This document shows positions 1 through 11,930 of a stretch of 64,000 nucleotides of DNA, piece by piece. Made by a program: the position numbers and the translations under genes. The notes below the pieces were generated by a model. That model ran no database searches, was not told where the DNA came from, and was given only the letters and a program-made list of their open reading frames with translations. The number at the start of each line of letters is the position of its first letter. The first letter of the stretch is position 1. Source of the DNA: Batrachochytrium dendrobatidis JAM81 (Eukaryota; Chytridiomycota; Chytridiomycetes; Rhizophydiales); the NCBI RefSeq assembly GCF_000203795.2, contig NW_006281099.1:2793774-2857773 (forward strand), in the 5' to 3' direction.

Positions 1-141
1 TAGTGAACCCAAGGTCGCTTGAATGGGTTTAGACTCTTGTTGCATAATGAAAGTATGTGCAAATAACTACTGCTCTGGATATCGCTGATGATGCTTTCAG
101 AGTAATAAACTGATGGGATTGCTATGATAAAAGACTATCTA

Positions 142-590
142 CAATTGTATTCACAAAATGAGATACTTGTATTTATCTGAGTGTTTGTTTCTATTTGCTT
201 TGGAACAAGCAATGGTTGGATACTCGTTGCGATTCCTACACATCAACTCTTGCTTTTCCAACTAACATTTTCAGTTCAATAAACACAATGCTCATCATAC
301 GATGCTCAAACTATTATAGCTTTGAGCGTGTTCTTCACTTTTGGCATAGCCATAAACTGTATGATTGCCAGATTCACTTTAATTCAGATATCAAACTTGT
401 CTTTAATACAACACTAAACTCACCTTTGTATTCTAATCTTGCATTCGTGTTCTAATTGAATACAATTATACATGCCAATCACTAGAAGATCAGTCAACTA
501 AAGAGCACAATCCTGTCCAGTAAGATTGATACCAATCATTCCACAAAACTAGTTGCTCATACAATTTAGTATTCTACACGAATATGGCAG
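142..590. mobile_element. Small inverted-repeat element (MITE), degenerate copy
   Basis: The left end reads CAATTGTATTCACAAAATG after a TA. The right end reads ACGAATATGGCAG before a TA, which is a decayed inverted copy. The interior shares stretches with other copies in the window, for example the segments near 370-400 and 480-530 that recur around 12,000-12,290 in reverse. No transposase is encoded; a short ORF across it is chance. This is a non-autonomous DNA element with Tc1/mariner-like TA flanks. Bases 1-141 and 591-1093 hold nothing else I can identify. Confidence 0.6.
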
Positions 591-1093
591 TAACAGTTTG
601 ATTACTGTCACTGTCTGGCCCCAGAGTGATGTTTGCCTCGAGTCTAGAAACTTTGTGAATGAAACCCCTCGTCAGTATTGAATGTTGGAGCTTACAATGT
701 CTTGAAGCTAAAATACCAAACATTATGCTTGCAGTTCGATCCCTGCAATCCTTTGTTGATTTAAAGTACAACTGCTCAATATTCTGCCATTCATTATCTA
801 TTCAGCCAAACATGCATGCTTGAGTTGTAAAAGATCAACTGTCGAGATCTTGGTCTTTACCAACGTGGCAAGCAGACCATCCAATTGTAGGTCGTGTTAA
901 AGAACCATCACTACAGTATTAATAGAATGGTCTTGCTTGATGGCATTGCGTCAAACTGGTCGACTTGTTGGCTTTAGCGGCTTGACTGCAAAATAGGCGA
1001 TTCTGACCACAGTCCCCATATTTCAAGCAAGACCTCGAAAATGCAAATTGATATTACCAATGTTTTTGGCAAAACATTCACACTCTAATAAAC

Positions 1094-2007
1094 ATGGCAT
1101 CTACTGCAAGGTAATGTACTTGCTGTTGTAGTAAAACCAAGTGTATTTCATTCGCTTATCACCTGGATATCAGTCATTTTGGTCTGGTCTCTCTTGGCCA
1201 GTCATTCTTGTCATCGAGTGGATTGATAGCATTGGCTAGTGCTCATTAAAGTCTGAATCCATCCACTTGTATTTATATTCATCTCTGACTCTAATTTGGG
1301 CTTTCTTTTGAACTTTATTCCAACCAGAGAGTATATTGATGCTCGTAAAAAGAATGGCATGACGTGGGAGGAGTTTCGAGAACTTAAATCCAAGAAAAAG
1401 GAAGATGTCAACTTCTCTGAAGATAGTATGATCGAGGTATGTTTTGCTTTAAACAGACAGCTTTATTGCTTATACATTGGCTGAATCTTGCATTTCTACC
1501 ATCAACAACATATTGCTACGCCATCATCGTCGATTTGATCAACCCATCCGTTAGTACAGAAAACAACTCGATCAAGAGCGTGACCAAAAACTGCATAATA
1601 AAAAGTCGTCGGGCAGTAGTAGTCATAAACGTAAAAAGGAAAAGAAGAGCAAATCCAAGAAATCCAAAAAAAAGTCGAGCAAGAAGCGGTCGTATAAATC
1701 CGACGAAAGTGAAGAGTCTATATCTGAGACAGATGGCTCTGCAGAGGATACTGATCAAAGCAGAGATCGTAAACGTCGTAATCGAAGTGAAGGGGATTTG
1801 AATCGTGAAAAGGATCGTCGGGACCGTGGTCATAGCAGAGATCATGATCGTGATCGAGACAAGAGCAGAGATACAAATCGGATAAGCACTAGTCGTAGTC
1901 CACGGCGTGAACATAAGCGACAGCAATCTGCGAGTCCTGAGAACAAACCCCCAGCTCACCACACTAAAGAAGAATCGCCATACTCTTCAGAAAAGGAAAA
2001 AGTTTGA
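1094..2007 (+). CDS. FAM133-like Lys/Ser-rich nuclear protein
   Basis: Proposed exons are 1094-1110, 1328-1436 and 1555-2007, in phase, giving about 192 aa. The core reads YIDARKKNGMTWEEFRELK and, across the second intron, continues into YRKQLDQERDQKL. This matches the conserved N-terminal block of the FAM133 family (a Trp-Glu-Glu segment followed by a KKLEKHREK-like helix). The rest is a Lys/Ser and then Arg/Asp/Ser-rich tail (KRKKEKKSKSKKSKKK, RDRDKSRD) typical of nuclear RNA-processing proteins. Family members are poorly characterised. The tiny first exon (MASTA) is chosen because it has an ATG, a good GTAATG donor and the right phase. It is the least certain part. No enzymatic motif is visible. 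Confidence 0.7.
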
Positions 2008-2381
2008 TTAATGCGGTTTTTGTTAATCTACAATCGAGATTTATAATTTTTACTCCTGGTCACAGCTTGCAAGACTGGTTTTTGGTGCCATCACAAAATG
2101 GACAGTTGGTTGTTTTTTTTAGTTGCGTCGTTTTTAATAAATATACTTGGGCATCACGCCTGAATGCTCACCTCGCTGCATGTGCCAATCCCAACATGAA
2201 CAAACCGTTGAATTGCTGTAATCTGAGAAACTTTCAAATACATTTCAACATTGAGATACCCGAGAACTTGAATTAACATCACTTTTATTGAGGCTGGAAA
2301 AGGGAATCCACTTTTCCAAAAAAAAGCAGCCAAAGAGCAAGTGTATATATGGGATCATCATTCAGTACCATATCAACAAGC

Positions 2382-3699
2382 CTAGCCTTCCCAAAAAGTG
2401 GGCAAGGCATTTCCAGGAACAAATATACGTTCCACGTTATCTTTGGTAATGATGGCTAGACGAATTGTGCCTCCAGAAGATCCATCTCTCGACATGGCAA
2501 GTGAAACAGCTAAACACAAAGCCTTGAATCAGTACAACTCGTAACACACGCAATTCAAGTAAATAAAATCAGATTTCAAGAAACGCTACCATTTTTGGTG
2601 AATTGAATAGCTTCTTCCCGAGTCATGTCATCCTTGAACGTGGCATCACAATAACCATAAATATACGAAGATCCAGATCCACCAATAGTGAATGGTCGTT
2701 TATGAAGAGACCCGCCAAGAGGAATAGAGTAAACAGATGGTCCATTGACAGGATCCCACCCAGCAACGATAATTCCCGCCATCAGTCGATCCTTGTTTTC
2801 GTAGACAATGCGCTGAAACATATTTGCAGCAGTCTCAACTTTGGGTAAAACTCCCTCTGTGACGCTATTCCATTATATATATTCACAACAGGTCAGAAAA
2901 TATCCAAAACAACAACGTAAAAAACAGATTTTTAACGCAATCCAAGGCATATCCATCTGTTTCAAACTCTCAAGTTTAAATGCATTATATTTACCTAAAC
3001 ACCTGCAACTGATAGTGTACCATATCGGCAACGGCCTGTGTGTCTGCAGCAGATCCACTACGACAACAAAAAATACGCTCGTGTATCTGGGTAAGCTTAT
3101 CAGTGACTCGATTGGCTGTTGATTCATTTCAATTTGTTAGTCAGCATAGGTCATATTGACCCCAGTATCGTAATAAAATAGTTATTTTAAATACAGCAAA
3201 TCAGATTTCACAGTAGAATGACCAATACTTGTAACAAGTTTTTGGAAAATCTGATAGATCCAACAGCAGTCACATTATCCAGCAAGAATAATGGATTCAA
3301 AGTATACATGCACGACATCACTTTCTTTCCATGATATAGTTAATATTCACTTTCATGTATAAATGTATACTTGATCCAACCGACTGTGGCAAAGTGTTGC
3401 TCAAGACCACCCATCAGGAGTCAGGGTTCAAAAGGTTTCAAGGATATGAATGTATCTAATGCACAGGAATAGTAATGACTTGCCAATATAGGAGCCCATA
3501 GTTGTCCGAGAGTCTGCTGCCACAACCACACCGTCCGCAAACTGAACAGCCATAATAGTCGTCTATCCATATTCAACGGTTAGTTGTTCACTCATCTACC
3601 TGTCAAACTAGCGTACCACTACAGCTCCAAAAGCACAATAAAAGATGAACAGCTTACTCCAAGGTTAACCTCGTTAGGCTTCAGTTTAGGTCCGTCCAT
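2382..3699 (-). CDS. PRE3: 20S proteasome subunit beta1 (caspase-like, Pre3/PSMB6)
   Basis: Five exons (3658-3699, 3484-3562, 2995-3115, 2590-2864, 2382-2509) join in frame to 214 aa. A 14-residue propeptide [14 protein letters not shown] precedes the catalytic Thr1. Counting from Thr1, Asp17, Lys33 and Arg45 are all in place, the last in [12 protein letters not shown]; Arg45 is the residue giving beta1 its preference for cutting after acidic residues. Later blocks [18 protein letters not shown] and [11 protein letters not shown] are standard for this family. The protein is a threonine protease of the 20S core particle. The second intron has a GC donor (GCAAGT). A second proteasome gene, RPN9, lies 47 kb away; I see no link between them. 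Confidence 0.96.
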
Positions 3700-3893
3700 A
3701 GTTGCTCAGTTGTTTCTGTTGAAATATGCGTGTTTACAAGGGGTTGAGTGGAAAAGTGAAGTTGCAGCAGATCGAAAGGCAATCCACAAACTCGCTCAAA
3801 TCAAAAACGGTTTCGAGCACAAATGAGATTTAATCAATTCACCGCTTTTCGTATTAATTCGGATTTGAATTGATTGCAAACTAAAATATTTAT

Positions 3894-5494
3894 TTAAACT
3901 CGCAGTGCCTGCACTTTGCTTCCATGTGTGATTGCAATCCACTCTGGCGACACTGTAGACCACGACAGTCCATTGATTTCAGACTCGGCAGCGTATGCCA
4001 ATAATGGTTCTTTGATGTGTTTGAGTTTGGCCATTTGTGAAATATCCCAAACAAGCACTGTCGAATCCTCTCCTATGTAGTGTTGAGTAATACAAAATGC
4101 ATCAATTCAACGAAAGTCGAGTCATTCTAAAATGATCACTTACCGGCAGTACAAATATGCACGCTGGAGTGTGGAGCCCATCCGATGGAACTAACACTTG
4201 CAGTATGACCACGAAGCTCAGTTACGGGTATTGCAGGAACTCGAATATCGAGGATTAGTACTGATTTTGACTCCTGCTGAAATGTAGCCAGATAGTTAGG
4301 ATCCTGTTTATTCCAGGAAAGTCGCATCAATCCAGTTCCATTTTTTGCATGTCCATCATGAGTTGGCGACAATGCTGCTGGAACCTCATAAATAATAGTC
4401 GAATGATCGAGTGCACTTGTGAATTAAACGCAAGAATCGTCTTAGTGATTGACACTAGCATGTATGCGTTTTGGGTAATATATCACGTACCGTAGATCAA
4501 ACATACGAACAGATCCATCTGCACCAACGCTTCCAAATACATGAACTCCTTTTGAAAATGCCACATCATATACCTCCTTATCGTGTGCAATCAATTGTGT
4601 TTTTGCTTGTTGTGTCTATAAACCTCAAAAGTAAGGTCCGACAGCTGTAAATACAAAGATGCACCAAATACTAGTCCAACAGTATACACTTGCTTACCTC
4701 CACATCCCACACTGTACACGTAGTGTCAACACTGCTAGTCACACACAAGGTTGGATCAGTATCATTCCAGTCAAACGATGTCAATGGTGCACATTGTTCT
4801 TTCTTGCTCTACACATCATTAAAGAATTAGATATCCTTAAACTCGTGAATGGATTCAACAACAACCACCTTGCGTATATTAGCTAGCTTGGCTCTGCAAA
4901 TAATCTGACGTTGCTCGGCAATAAAATTGCCATCACTCATTGTACCCATGTCTGTATTGCTTAAAGGAACACCATCCAATCCTGTATCCATTGCTTCGTC
5001 AGGTGTAACAAGCTCCCACAATCGAAGGTAATCGCCACTGGTTGCAAGGAGATCTGGCCCCATTCCCTTGTGCGGACTCCACATAAGCTTCGTTACTGGA
5101 AATGTGTGATCCACTTCAGCGACTTTAACAAAATCTCCGGCCTTGTTAAACAACTGGATGATTTGAAGCTATTATAGATGACAAGAGGTGGTATTAGCAA
5201 TTACAGATGACTACTCTTGATCGGGCTGTAGTGGTATGGCTTCGCAAGGCTCATTCCTGAAAACAAAGGTATTGACAAGAAGCATCCAATACTGTTTACT
5301 GTTTCCAGAAGGATGAATGTATATACAATCAGCTATTCAGCAGTTGTATTCAACACTAACTGCACCTTGTTGTTGCTGCTTTCCAAAAAGCTAGATATGC
5401 CGAGTCGGAACGACCCAGGTCTATGAGACCAATGCACAGAGTAAGTGGGGAATGGTGCCTTGTATTGATACACTTCTGAGGTTGAGACTGACAT
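3894..5494 (-). CDS. DCAF7: WD40 adaptor DCAF7/WDR68 (HAN11) orthologue
   Basis: Six exons (5366-5494, 4869-5168, 4698-4808, 4491-4615, 4144-4415, 3894-4072) keep phase and give 371 aa; human DCAF7 has 342. Diagnostic blocks are [15 protein letters not shown] at the N-terminus, [10 protein letters not shown] with [64 protein letters not shown] and [14 protein letters not shown]. The family forms a WD40 propeller that scaffolds DYRK/HIPK kinases and CUL4-DDB1 ligases in animals, and plant TTG1 is a relative. The chytrid role is inferred. The extra residues sit after the LWE block, as a loop rich in Thr, Met and Asp. The start is set by the only in-frame ATG before the conserved YKAP motif. Confidence 0.93.
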
Positions 5495-5829
5495 GGTTCA
5501 GATAGCCTTGTATTATAATCTTTGGTATCCCAACTGATGCTCGAGCATCACATTCAAGTTATCACTCACGTGATACAACTCTCAACCCAAATATTAGAAC
5601 CATATTCAGAACATTGAGCATCAAACTTGAACCAATGTCAAGACCAAAATCCGGTTTCAAACTGGATGATCGTATGGCTGTCAACTGGAAAAAGAAAGCT
5701 TGCATCATACGATGAATACTAAAGAATCAAGCATATCTAATATTAAAATACTGTGTTTTCCAAAACAGTCACTACTGCAAGATAAATACAACTATGAATG
5801 GCATCGACTGTCAGTTTATTTCAAAAAAC
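5495..5829. other. Intergenic spacer between DCAF7 and RPS13
   Basis: 335 bp without a supported gene. It contains a decayed stretch near 5600-5720 with words (TCCGGTTTCAAACTGG, GATCGTATGGCTGT) resembling interior segments of the small inverted-repeat elements near 12,170-12,290. I treat it as a repeat remnant plus the DCAF7 promoter and the RPS13 3' region. Confidence 0.4.
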
Positions 5830-6715
5830 TTATGCAACGAGAGTAGAGGCAGTGGAAGACTCGCTAAACATACCAATAAAAATAGTGTGAGCACAGGTAA
5901 ACAATGTCGACTATTGTAGAGCAGACTCCAAGATACCAACAATAATAAATTGTTGGTATCGTTTATCAGAAGTAACCCATGCAATGTCCCATGTTTCTAA
6001 TCACTAGTCTAGTCTAAGCTTGTTGAACATGAACAAGTATTTAAAAAGGTGGACAGCCCAAACAAGACTCTCAATGCCCTAATGCAATAGTCAATTTCCC
6101 ATCACAGATCTAGCAACTCCAGCAAAATGCACGTTCGTGAATGCAAACACTCGAGAATTAACTAGCTGATACACCATCGATCGTTCATCACTTCTAAATA
6201 CTAGACACAATTCAACAAGCGAGCCAGACGTCACGGTGAAAGCACGACGGGCTGTAAACAATCATTACTAGCGCTCAAAAAATCAAAACTTACTATTTCC
6301 AGTTAGGGGGAAGGTTACCAACGGTCTTGTAATAACGGGACAGACGATGGATACGAGATTCAATCAGAATAAGATGGAATTTGCCATCGTTATCCTTGCG
6401 GTTGCGCTCAAGATGCTTGCGAACCATAACAGCCTTTTTAATGAGCTGGTAAAGATCCTCGGGGATCTCGGGAGCAAGACCGTTACTCTTGAGAATACGG
6501 AGAATCTTGTTACCAGTCACAAAACGGACCTGAGCAATGCCATGCGAGTCACGGAGAATAACACCAATCTGGGAAGGAGTCATGCCCTTCTTGGCAAGCT
6601 TGCAAATCTGATCAATAACCTCAGCTGGAGTGGTCTTCAACCAGCTTGGTACAGTTCGGCAGTAAGGGAGAGCAGAGGACGAAATGCCCTTTCCTGGTGC
6701 ATGCATACGACCCAT
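5830..6715 (-). CDS. RPS13: 40S ribosomal protein S13 (uS15)
   Basis: Exon 1 (6294-6715) encodes [18 protein letters not shown] through NLPPNWK and two bases of the next codon. A 34-nt last exon (5830-5863) restores the codon and gives [11 protein letters not shown] and a stop. The total is exactly 151 aa, the usual length of this protein. It is a small-subunit ribosomal protein. The intron is 430 nt, far longer than its neighbours, and holds a perfect hairpin (see separate entry). A nearer acceptor at about 6251 would give a different, non-conserved C-terminus, so the distal exon is preferred. The upstream sequence has two copies of AAGTATTTAAAA that may belong to the promoter. Confidence 0.97.
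5932..5960. repeat. Perfect 12-bp hairpin inside the RPS13 intron
   Basis: GATACCAACAAT, then a 5-base loop AATAA, then ATTGTTGGTATC: a perfect inverted repeat inside the 430-nt intron. On the transcribed strand a snoRNA-type C box GTGATGA (6185-6191) lies upstream and a CTGA (5966-5969) follows, flanked by complementary TTTA/TAAA. This hints at an intron-borne RNA but is not enough to call one. Confidence 0.5.
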
Positions 6716-7089
6716 TGTTGAAGTATTTAAAAGGCTGGTTGTATCCAAGTATTTAAAAATCAATCAGGTTGAGAATTAAAAGTCAAAGTGTATGGTTTAG
6801 TGTAAGCTAGCAACATCAATCTATATATCCCACTAGTCCCTTCAAGCACGAGAGCTTCAAATAAAAAACCAATGGTTATGGCGTACCTTGAAAGTGGGAG
6901 TGATTGTAAAGTGTGTGCAAACTTGAAATATCAAAAAATGCAACTTTCAATTTAAGCCCCGTGATCGGAGAATTTTTAAATCTAGCCAATTACAAAATTA
7001 TCCTAGACGTGTGAAATCATTCATTTACAGTCAAAGACAAAAAGAATGAGAACGCAAAAAAATGGTTATTTACATTTCAGCTCAACTTT

Positions 7090-7665
7090 ATGTTTCGAGA
7101 ACATTCAGACAGCATCAAGCAGGCCGCTGTTGCTGCATTTCAAAAGCGTGAATTCTCCGTCCGTAAAATTGCACAATTATTTCAAATTAGCGTACAGACT
7201 CTATATAGATGGAACGCTGAAGCTCTTGCATCAGAACAAAACCAACACAAAACTCAACAAGATCAGCAAGCAGTCGCTGCTAAGCCAAAAGAGGGGCGTT
7301 GTCCTATATTTAATCAAGAGGAGCAACAGGTCGTAGCGCAGGTCGTTCAGCAGACTGGTCGTGTCGACACAAGTCAGATTGTTGCTGCAGTACAGGAAAT
7401 AAGAGCGATAGATGCTCCTGCCATTCAAATCAGCAGACGAACAGTTTACCGATATTTAAGAAAGAACAACATCACTCACAAAAAAGCACATCTTCGGACT
7501 AAACAGCCTGATCCCAGTAAGCTCGCAGCATTTTGGCAGCAGATGCGCTTGATAGATGCAGAGCAACAGGCGGAACCCATTATTTCACTTGAATCATCAT
7601 TTGACGCACACATGACACCCACTTATGGATGGAGCAAGAAGGGCACAAAATGCATCTTTTTTTGA
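7090..7665 (+). pseudogene. Tc1/mariner-like transposase, N-terminal fragment
   Basis: An open frame of 191 codons carries a helix-turn-helix (REFSVRKIAQLFQISVQTLYRW), a second DNA-binding helix pair (IQISRRTVYRYLRKNNITHKK) and the start of the DDE catalytic domain ending in TYGWSKKGTKC. The frame then stops, and the rest of the catalytic domain is missing. The usual first catalytic Asp (in a SIDE-type motif just before this point) appears to be lost, since the sequence reads IISLESSF. The first ATG of the frame follows CAACTTT. A more decayed copy of the same gene lies on the minus strand at 55,890-56,320. This fragment cannot be active. Confidence 0.75.
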
Positions 7666-7883
7666 ACTTGAGAGCATAATGTTAAAGTTTAGCAATACAG
7701 GGTCCTGTTAGAGAATGCAGTTAGACAATGCATGGGGCCTGTAGGACAACATTAGCAACTAAAGGGATCAAGATTGATACCATTAATAAATAGCCAAATC
7801 TATTCATCTACTTTTTGATTGTATAATTCAATTCATTTACCAATCTTTGCCAATCCCATTATAAATACATTTCAAGACAATTG

Positions 7884-8085
7884 TTGGAGATGGAAATATG
7901 GCGCTCGTGGACGTTGAAGGATACGGCAGTTCAAGCCAAGAGCGTTCAACAATGCCTATCACTTGCAGACGTGGCAAATGGTTTACACTCTTGGAGTGTC
8001 TGCACGCTATGCAAGATAATCTCAACGGCAAAAAAAGGCTAATGGTCCTGCCTACTTTGACATTCATCTCCCATCCCAGCTAAAG
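7884..8085 (+). pseudogene. Possible second transposase fragment
   Basis: A short frame contains MPITCRRGKWFTLLECLHAM after a Gly-Tyr-Gly. The pattern resembles the segment after the first catalytic Asp in Tc1-like transposases (a GWS or GYG turn, then a P..RGKRYTLLPAL-type strand). Only this strand is recognisable and no further catalytic residue is seen. Bases 7666-7883 hold no gene I can identify. Similarity is weak, so this is tentative. Confidence 0.3.
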
Positions 8086-8288
8086 TGCACACTTGCAAGC
8101 AGTCTGCAAACGTAAATCTGCCTCTTTCAAAAGGACATTGTATTTGGTAGTAGTCGTTGCAGAAGCAACCCAAACAGGGATCAAGCTTGGCCATATACAA
8201 AACTGATGGAATTTTATACAGATACTGCCCAAATCATGATACATGCTAATGATCGCTGACAATTTCTTTCCATTCTCATGTCAATTTA

Positions 8289-8664
8289 CAGTCACATTCA
8301 CGTAAAATAGAACGCATCTTGCAGTGATTGCCTTGTGGTCAACTATTCATTGCGCTTTCCCAGTGTCAATTAATTACTTCAATTGACATTCTCAGTTCTT
8401 GTCCAGTATCTGGAATCACTTGACCCCATTTTTATTCAAATAATTGCCAACAAGGTTCAAAAATCGACAATGTGGAACTTGATGCTTTCTGGCATTGCAA
8501 TGGTTGAACAGTTGACAGATCATGTTTAATCAGTAAATGTGTAACCCTGTCAAGGAGTCTGAAAGGCAAAATGTCGAGTAAGCTTGGTGTGAATTATCAT
8601 TCCACAAGACTGGCTGTTTATTATAAACTCTTGCTCAGTAACCCATTTTACGTGAATATGACTG
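8289..8664. mobile_element. Inverted-repeat element (MIT-A copy 1)
   Basis: 376 bp flanked by TA on both sides. Ends are CAGTCACATTCACGTAAAAT and the inverted ATTTTACGTGAATATGACTG. An almost identical copy lies at 30,568-30,942. No coding frame. The right end is 92 bp past the REC8 stop codon. Confidence 0.85.
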
Positions 8665-8755
8665 TAGTTATTTTACCCATTGAAATAAACTTTTCAGTAA
8701 ACATTGCTCAATCATTTGCTTTCATTTTATAATTGCTTATATCTTTCAATAGTAC

Positions 8756-11700
8756 TCATTCACATAGTTCAAGCTCAATATCACCATATGGTTGAAACTG
8801 ATATATGCGGACACGGTTTTTTGTAGCAAGATTAAGCACTAGAAACATTGGCAAATGTGTTGGTCAACCATCAACAAGTGAATATATAAAAAATATACAA
8901 TTAAACTCTACAGTAACCTGCCAACCTTACCATTAAAAAATGCTTGACTGGCAACAGTGCGGGAATTTACGTGCTCTAAAAGGTCAAAAAGATGCACCGA
9001 ACTTGTGGATGCCTCAACCATGATTGATCGAATATATTCATAAAATGCAGTTGATTCCTTGTCTGGAGACCTGTGTTGATGAGCAAACACATCACTTGTG
9101 TCAAACTCGAATCCAATATTTTTATCCGATTCCGATACTGGAAGCACGCCATGCAATCCAAGATCTCCATCAAATACATGCTTGTCACTATTACGAATCC
9201 CACTGATTTTTCTACCTATTCCAATTCCATCACTCAGTGAAGAAAGTGTATCATGCGTGAATTTAGATCTTGATCGAAGTTCTACGATTGCATTTAAAAT
9301 ACTCGGTTAGACTTTGATCGACTACCCATCATCTACTGTTAACACAAAGCCTTATAGTGTTTCAAAAATCGTCATTTATAAAGCAACTTGCCTGATACGC
9401 TCGAGTTTGTAGCCGACGGAACATGCCATGGCATGACTTTTGGCGATACATGGGTTTCAAGCGGTATATCGCCAGACTCGAGAGCTCGTCCTATTTCAGC
9501 AGATAGGTTGGGTTCATCAAAGTTATAATTGTCAAAGTTGCCTTCATTCCCAATCTGGTTGTTTCTGTTTGGCTGATAAGCTATTTTGTCAAACTCTTGT
9601 GCGATTTGCTTGTTTGCTGTAAAACTCGATGGACCGAATCGTGGTCGTTTACGACCTGAAACTACTGTCTCTCGAAACAATTATTATGCTGATTAGCATG
9701 CATTATTTTTTGGGCACTATGAATTATTGCCCATGCTATAAAAATGGTATTTACCGTCATCAAAATGAGAAACCACTGTTTCATGCCAAAACATGTTTAG
9801 ATTGCGTGACAGATCTATAAATATTTTAAGCATTTTAATAGTCTAATCAAGCAGAGTTTACAGATGTTTTCAACACTACCTGGTTGATGCATTAGATTTT
9901 GCAAATACACTTGATTCTGCTTCTTGGTAAATTTTGCCGTCTCCATATTGGATATTTTTGCTATAAAAGTATTTGTTTTTGTTGAATGTGGCTCATCTGG
10001 TAGCGAGATCTAAAGTGTTAAAACCATTGGTACACAAATTGAATATCATGACTAATAAACTCGATAATTCCAACAAAAGTGTTTTAAAAATGCATGTCAC
10101 CAAGTACCGCTTCATCAAAAAGATTACGCTTTCCAGCTGCCAGCTTTATGCGCTTGGTCAGTATTGGCACCTGAGCTACCTCGGCAATATCAGAGCTTGG
10201 CGTTATTGTAGTAATTGGAATTTCAAGCCATGTGTGCTCATTAGCACGATTGGGAGCCATGCGCTTGACAAAGTCATGACTGTCTTGGTGTCCAAACGAA
10301 AGCTGCTTGAAATTCAAGATTTGTCTGTTTAATTAGACAAATAAGATGAATGGTAAAGATAAATAACGCTCATAAACACTACCTGATCATGATTTCTGAG
10401 ATCAGAAGTTTGAACTGGATAGTCTGTAAATATATCAAAGTCATCCTGTTGCATTCCTCCAAAGTCTTTCATAAGAGGGTCCATGACATCAATAGCATCC
10501 CTATATATTTAAACCCATTTAGGCAGTTCAATCAACATAGGTAGCACAGTTTAAAATACATCTTACCCAGAATCAAGAAAGTCTTGTAGAGGATCGTTGC
10601 TCAGTAGAATGGAGCGCGACTGGTGAGATGACAAGGATGAATATGCATTTGATTTGATTCGAGACAGGTGTCTGTTTGTAAGAGGAGACGTAGCTATGCT
10701 ACCAGGAATATCGTTTGAATAAATCATGTGTTTGTTGTACATTTTAGTCAAGGGTGTATCCGATTCTTCCAGACCGAGACGACTGAAAGAATCAAATACT
10801 TTTTCCGAACACCGTTTTGATGAACCAAGTACAGTGGTGGGTGTTTTAGTCTAAATTTAAATGGTTTGATACAGTGATAATTGTCAATCTCTGAGCTTGC
10901 ATGAAAGTGTTATTCACAATGATTGAAATAAACTCGAATCGACTTACAAAAACAATCTTTCCATCTTTCATCTTGACTGTTTGCTCAAACAAAAGCAGGG
11001 TATCGTCAATATCATTTTCCAAAGTAATATGTTCAAGCCTGAAATATGTGAATAGGTGTGACTGTTAAATTTCTTGATTGAAATCATTAGTTTACAAAGC
11101 TAATCTCCTAAACTGTCTCACCTGACCTCGGGATTGGCTAGATCAATATCAGTGGTTTGAAGTGGAGACAGTGTGCGTTTCAATTTAATAATGACACTAT
11201 TGACATCTCCTTTGATTACCAATATATTCAGTGCATCTCAGTCAGTAAAACTGGATTTATCTAGATGTAATGCATTAATTGAAACAATCGTAATAGTTTA
11301 CCATAGAAAAAGTTGGTTTGGTGCGAGTAGACACGAGCAACTCCCATCATAAGATTAGAACTTTTGGCAGTGAATGAGACAGGGTTAAAACATGCCATAT
11401 TTGACGTTACATATGCAGTTTTATTTCCATAATGTCATTACCTGAGTCGCAGAGCCAACGGTTCTGGTGGCGAGGTCAAATAATGGCTGGTGCAAGTTTC
11501 AATATAAACACGGTGAGACATTCCAATCGTGCCTGTATTACATTCAATCAAACCTACCATGTTTGTACCAGATTCACTGCATTGACTTCCTTGCGACCCA
11601 GTTTTTTACAAGAGTTTCTTTGTCCTAATGTTGCTGCCAGCCTTAATATTGTTGAAACGTAATAGATGGTAAGTATAATGACAATAGTATATCTGATTCT

Positions 11701-11886
11701 TTCTGCATTGCGATCGTATAAAGCTAGTAATCTACTGCCAGATACAATAAAGATATATGATCAAAAGTAGATACACAAAATCAATACATGTAGCAGAATA
11801 TTATATATCATTTACCAAACAATTGCCAATGAATTTTGTTTGCGACTTGCAGTATGCTGCAGTAAAATATCGTTTGTAAAAAGCAT
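8756..11886 (-). CDS. REC8: Meiotic cohesin kleisin REC8
   Basis: Fourteen exons join in phase to 639 aa: 11816-11886, 11558-11641, 11442-11486, 11302-11360, 11122-11209, 10948-11038, 10567-10850, 10383-10500, 10101-10305, 9880-9996, 9755-9814, 9392-9655, 8931-9281 and 8756-8838. The N-terminal kleisin domain reads NSLAIVWLAATLGQRNS, PPEPLALRLSSNLMMGVARV; the WLAATLG and PEPLALRLSSNLM blocks match fission-yeast Rec8 rather than Rad21. The C-terminal winged helix is seen in VHLFDLLEHVNSRTVASQAF and VRIYQFQPYGDIELELCE. The middle is disordered and includes KVMPWH. Rec8 closes the cohesin ring with the SMC proteins in meiosis and is cut by separase. Intron 12 has a GC donor. The acceptor of exon 9 is a tandem NAGNAG site. 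Presence implies a sexual or parasexual capacity, by inference only. Confidence 0.93.
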
Positions 11887-11930
11887 TCAAGAATGTTATC
11901 AAAGCAAAGAATGCAAAAATCAATGATTTA

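Noticed and set aside
195..455. 86-codon plus-strand frame
   Set aside because: It lies wholly inside a decayed inverted-repeat element and has no domain or splice partner.
720..760. tRNA-like B box (GCAGTTCGATCCCTGC)
   Set aside because: The arm does not pair properly and no A box or acceptor stem lies upstream; probably chance.
1516..1962. 148-codon minus-strand frame
   Set aside because: Antisense of the Lys/Arg-rich FAM133-like exon; the hydrophobic look comes from reverse-complemented AAR and CGN codons.
6347..6721. 124-codon plus-strand frame
   Set aside because: Antisense of RPS13, whose identity is certain.
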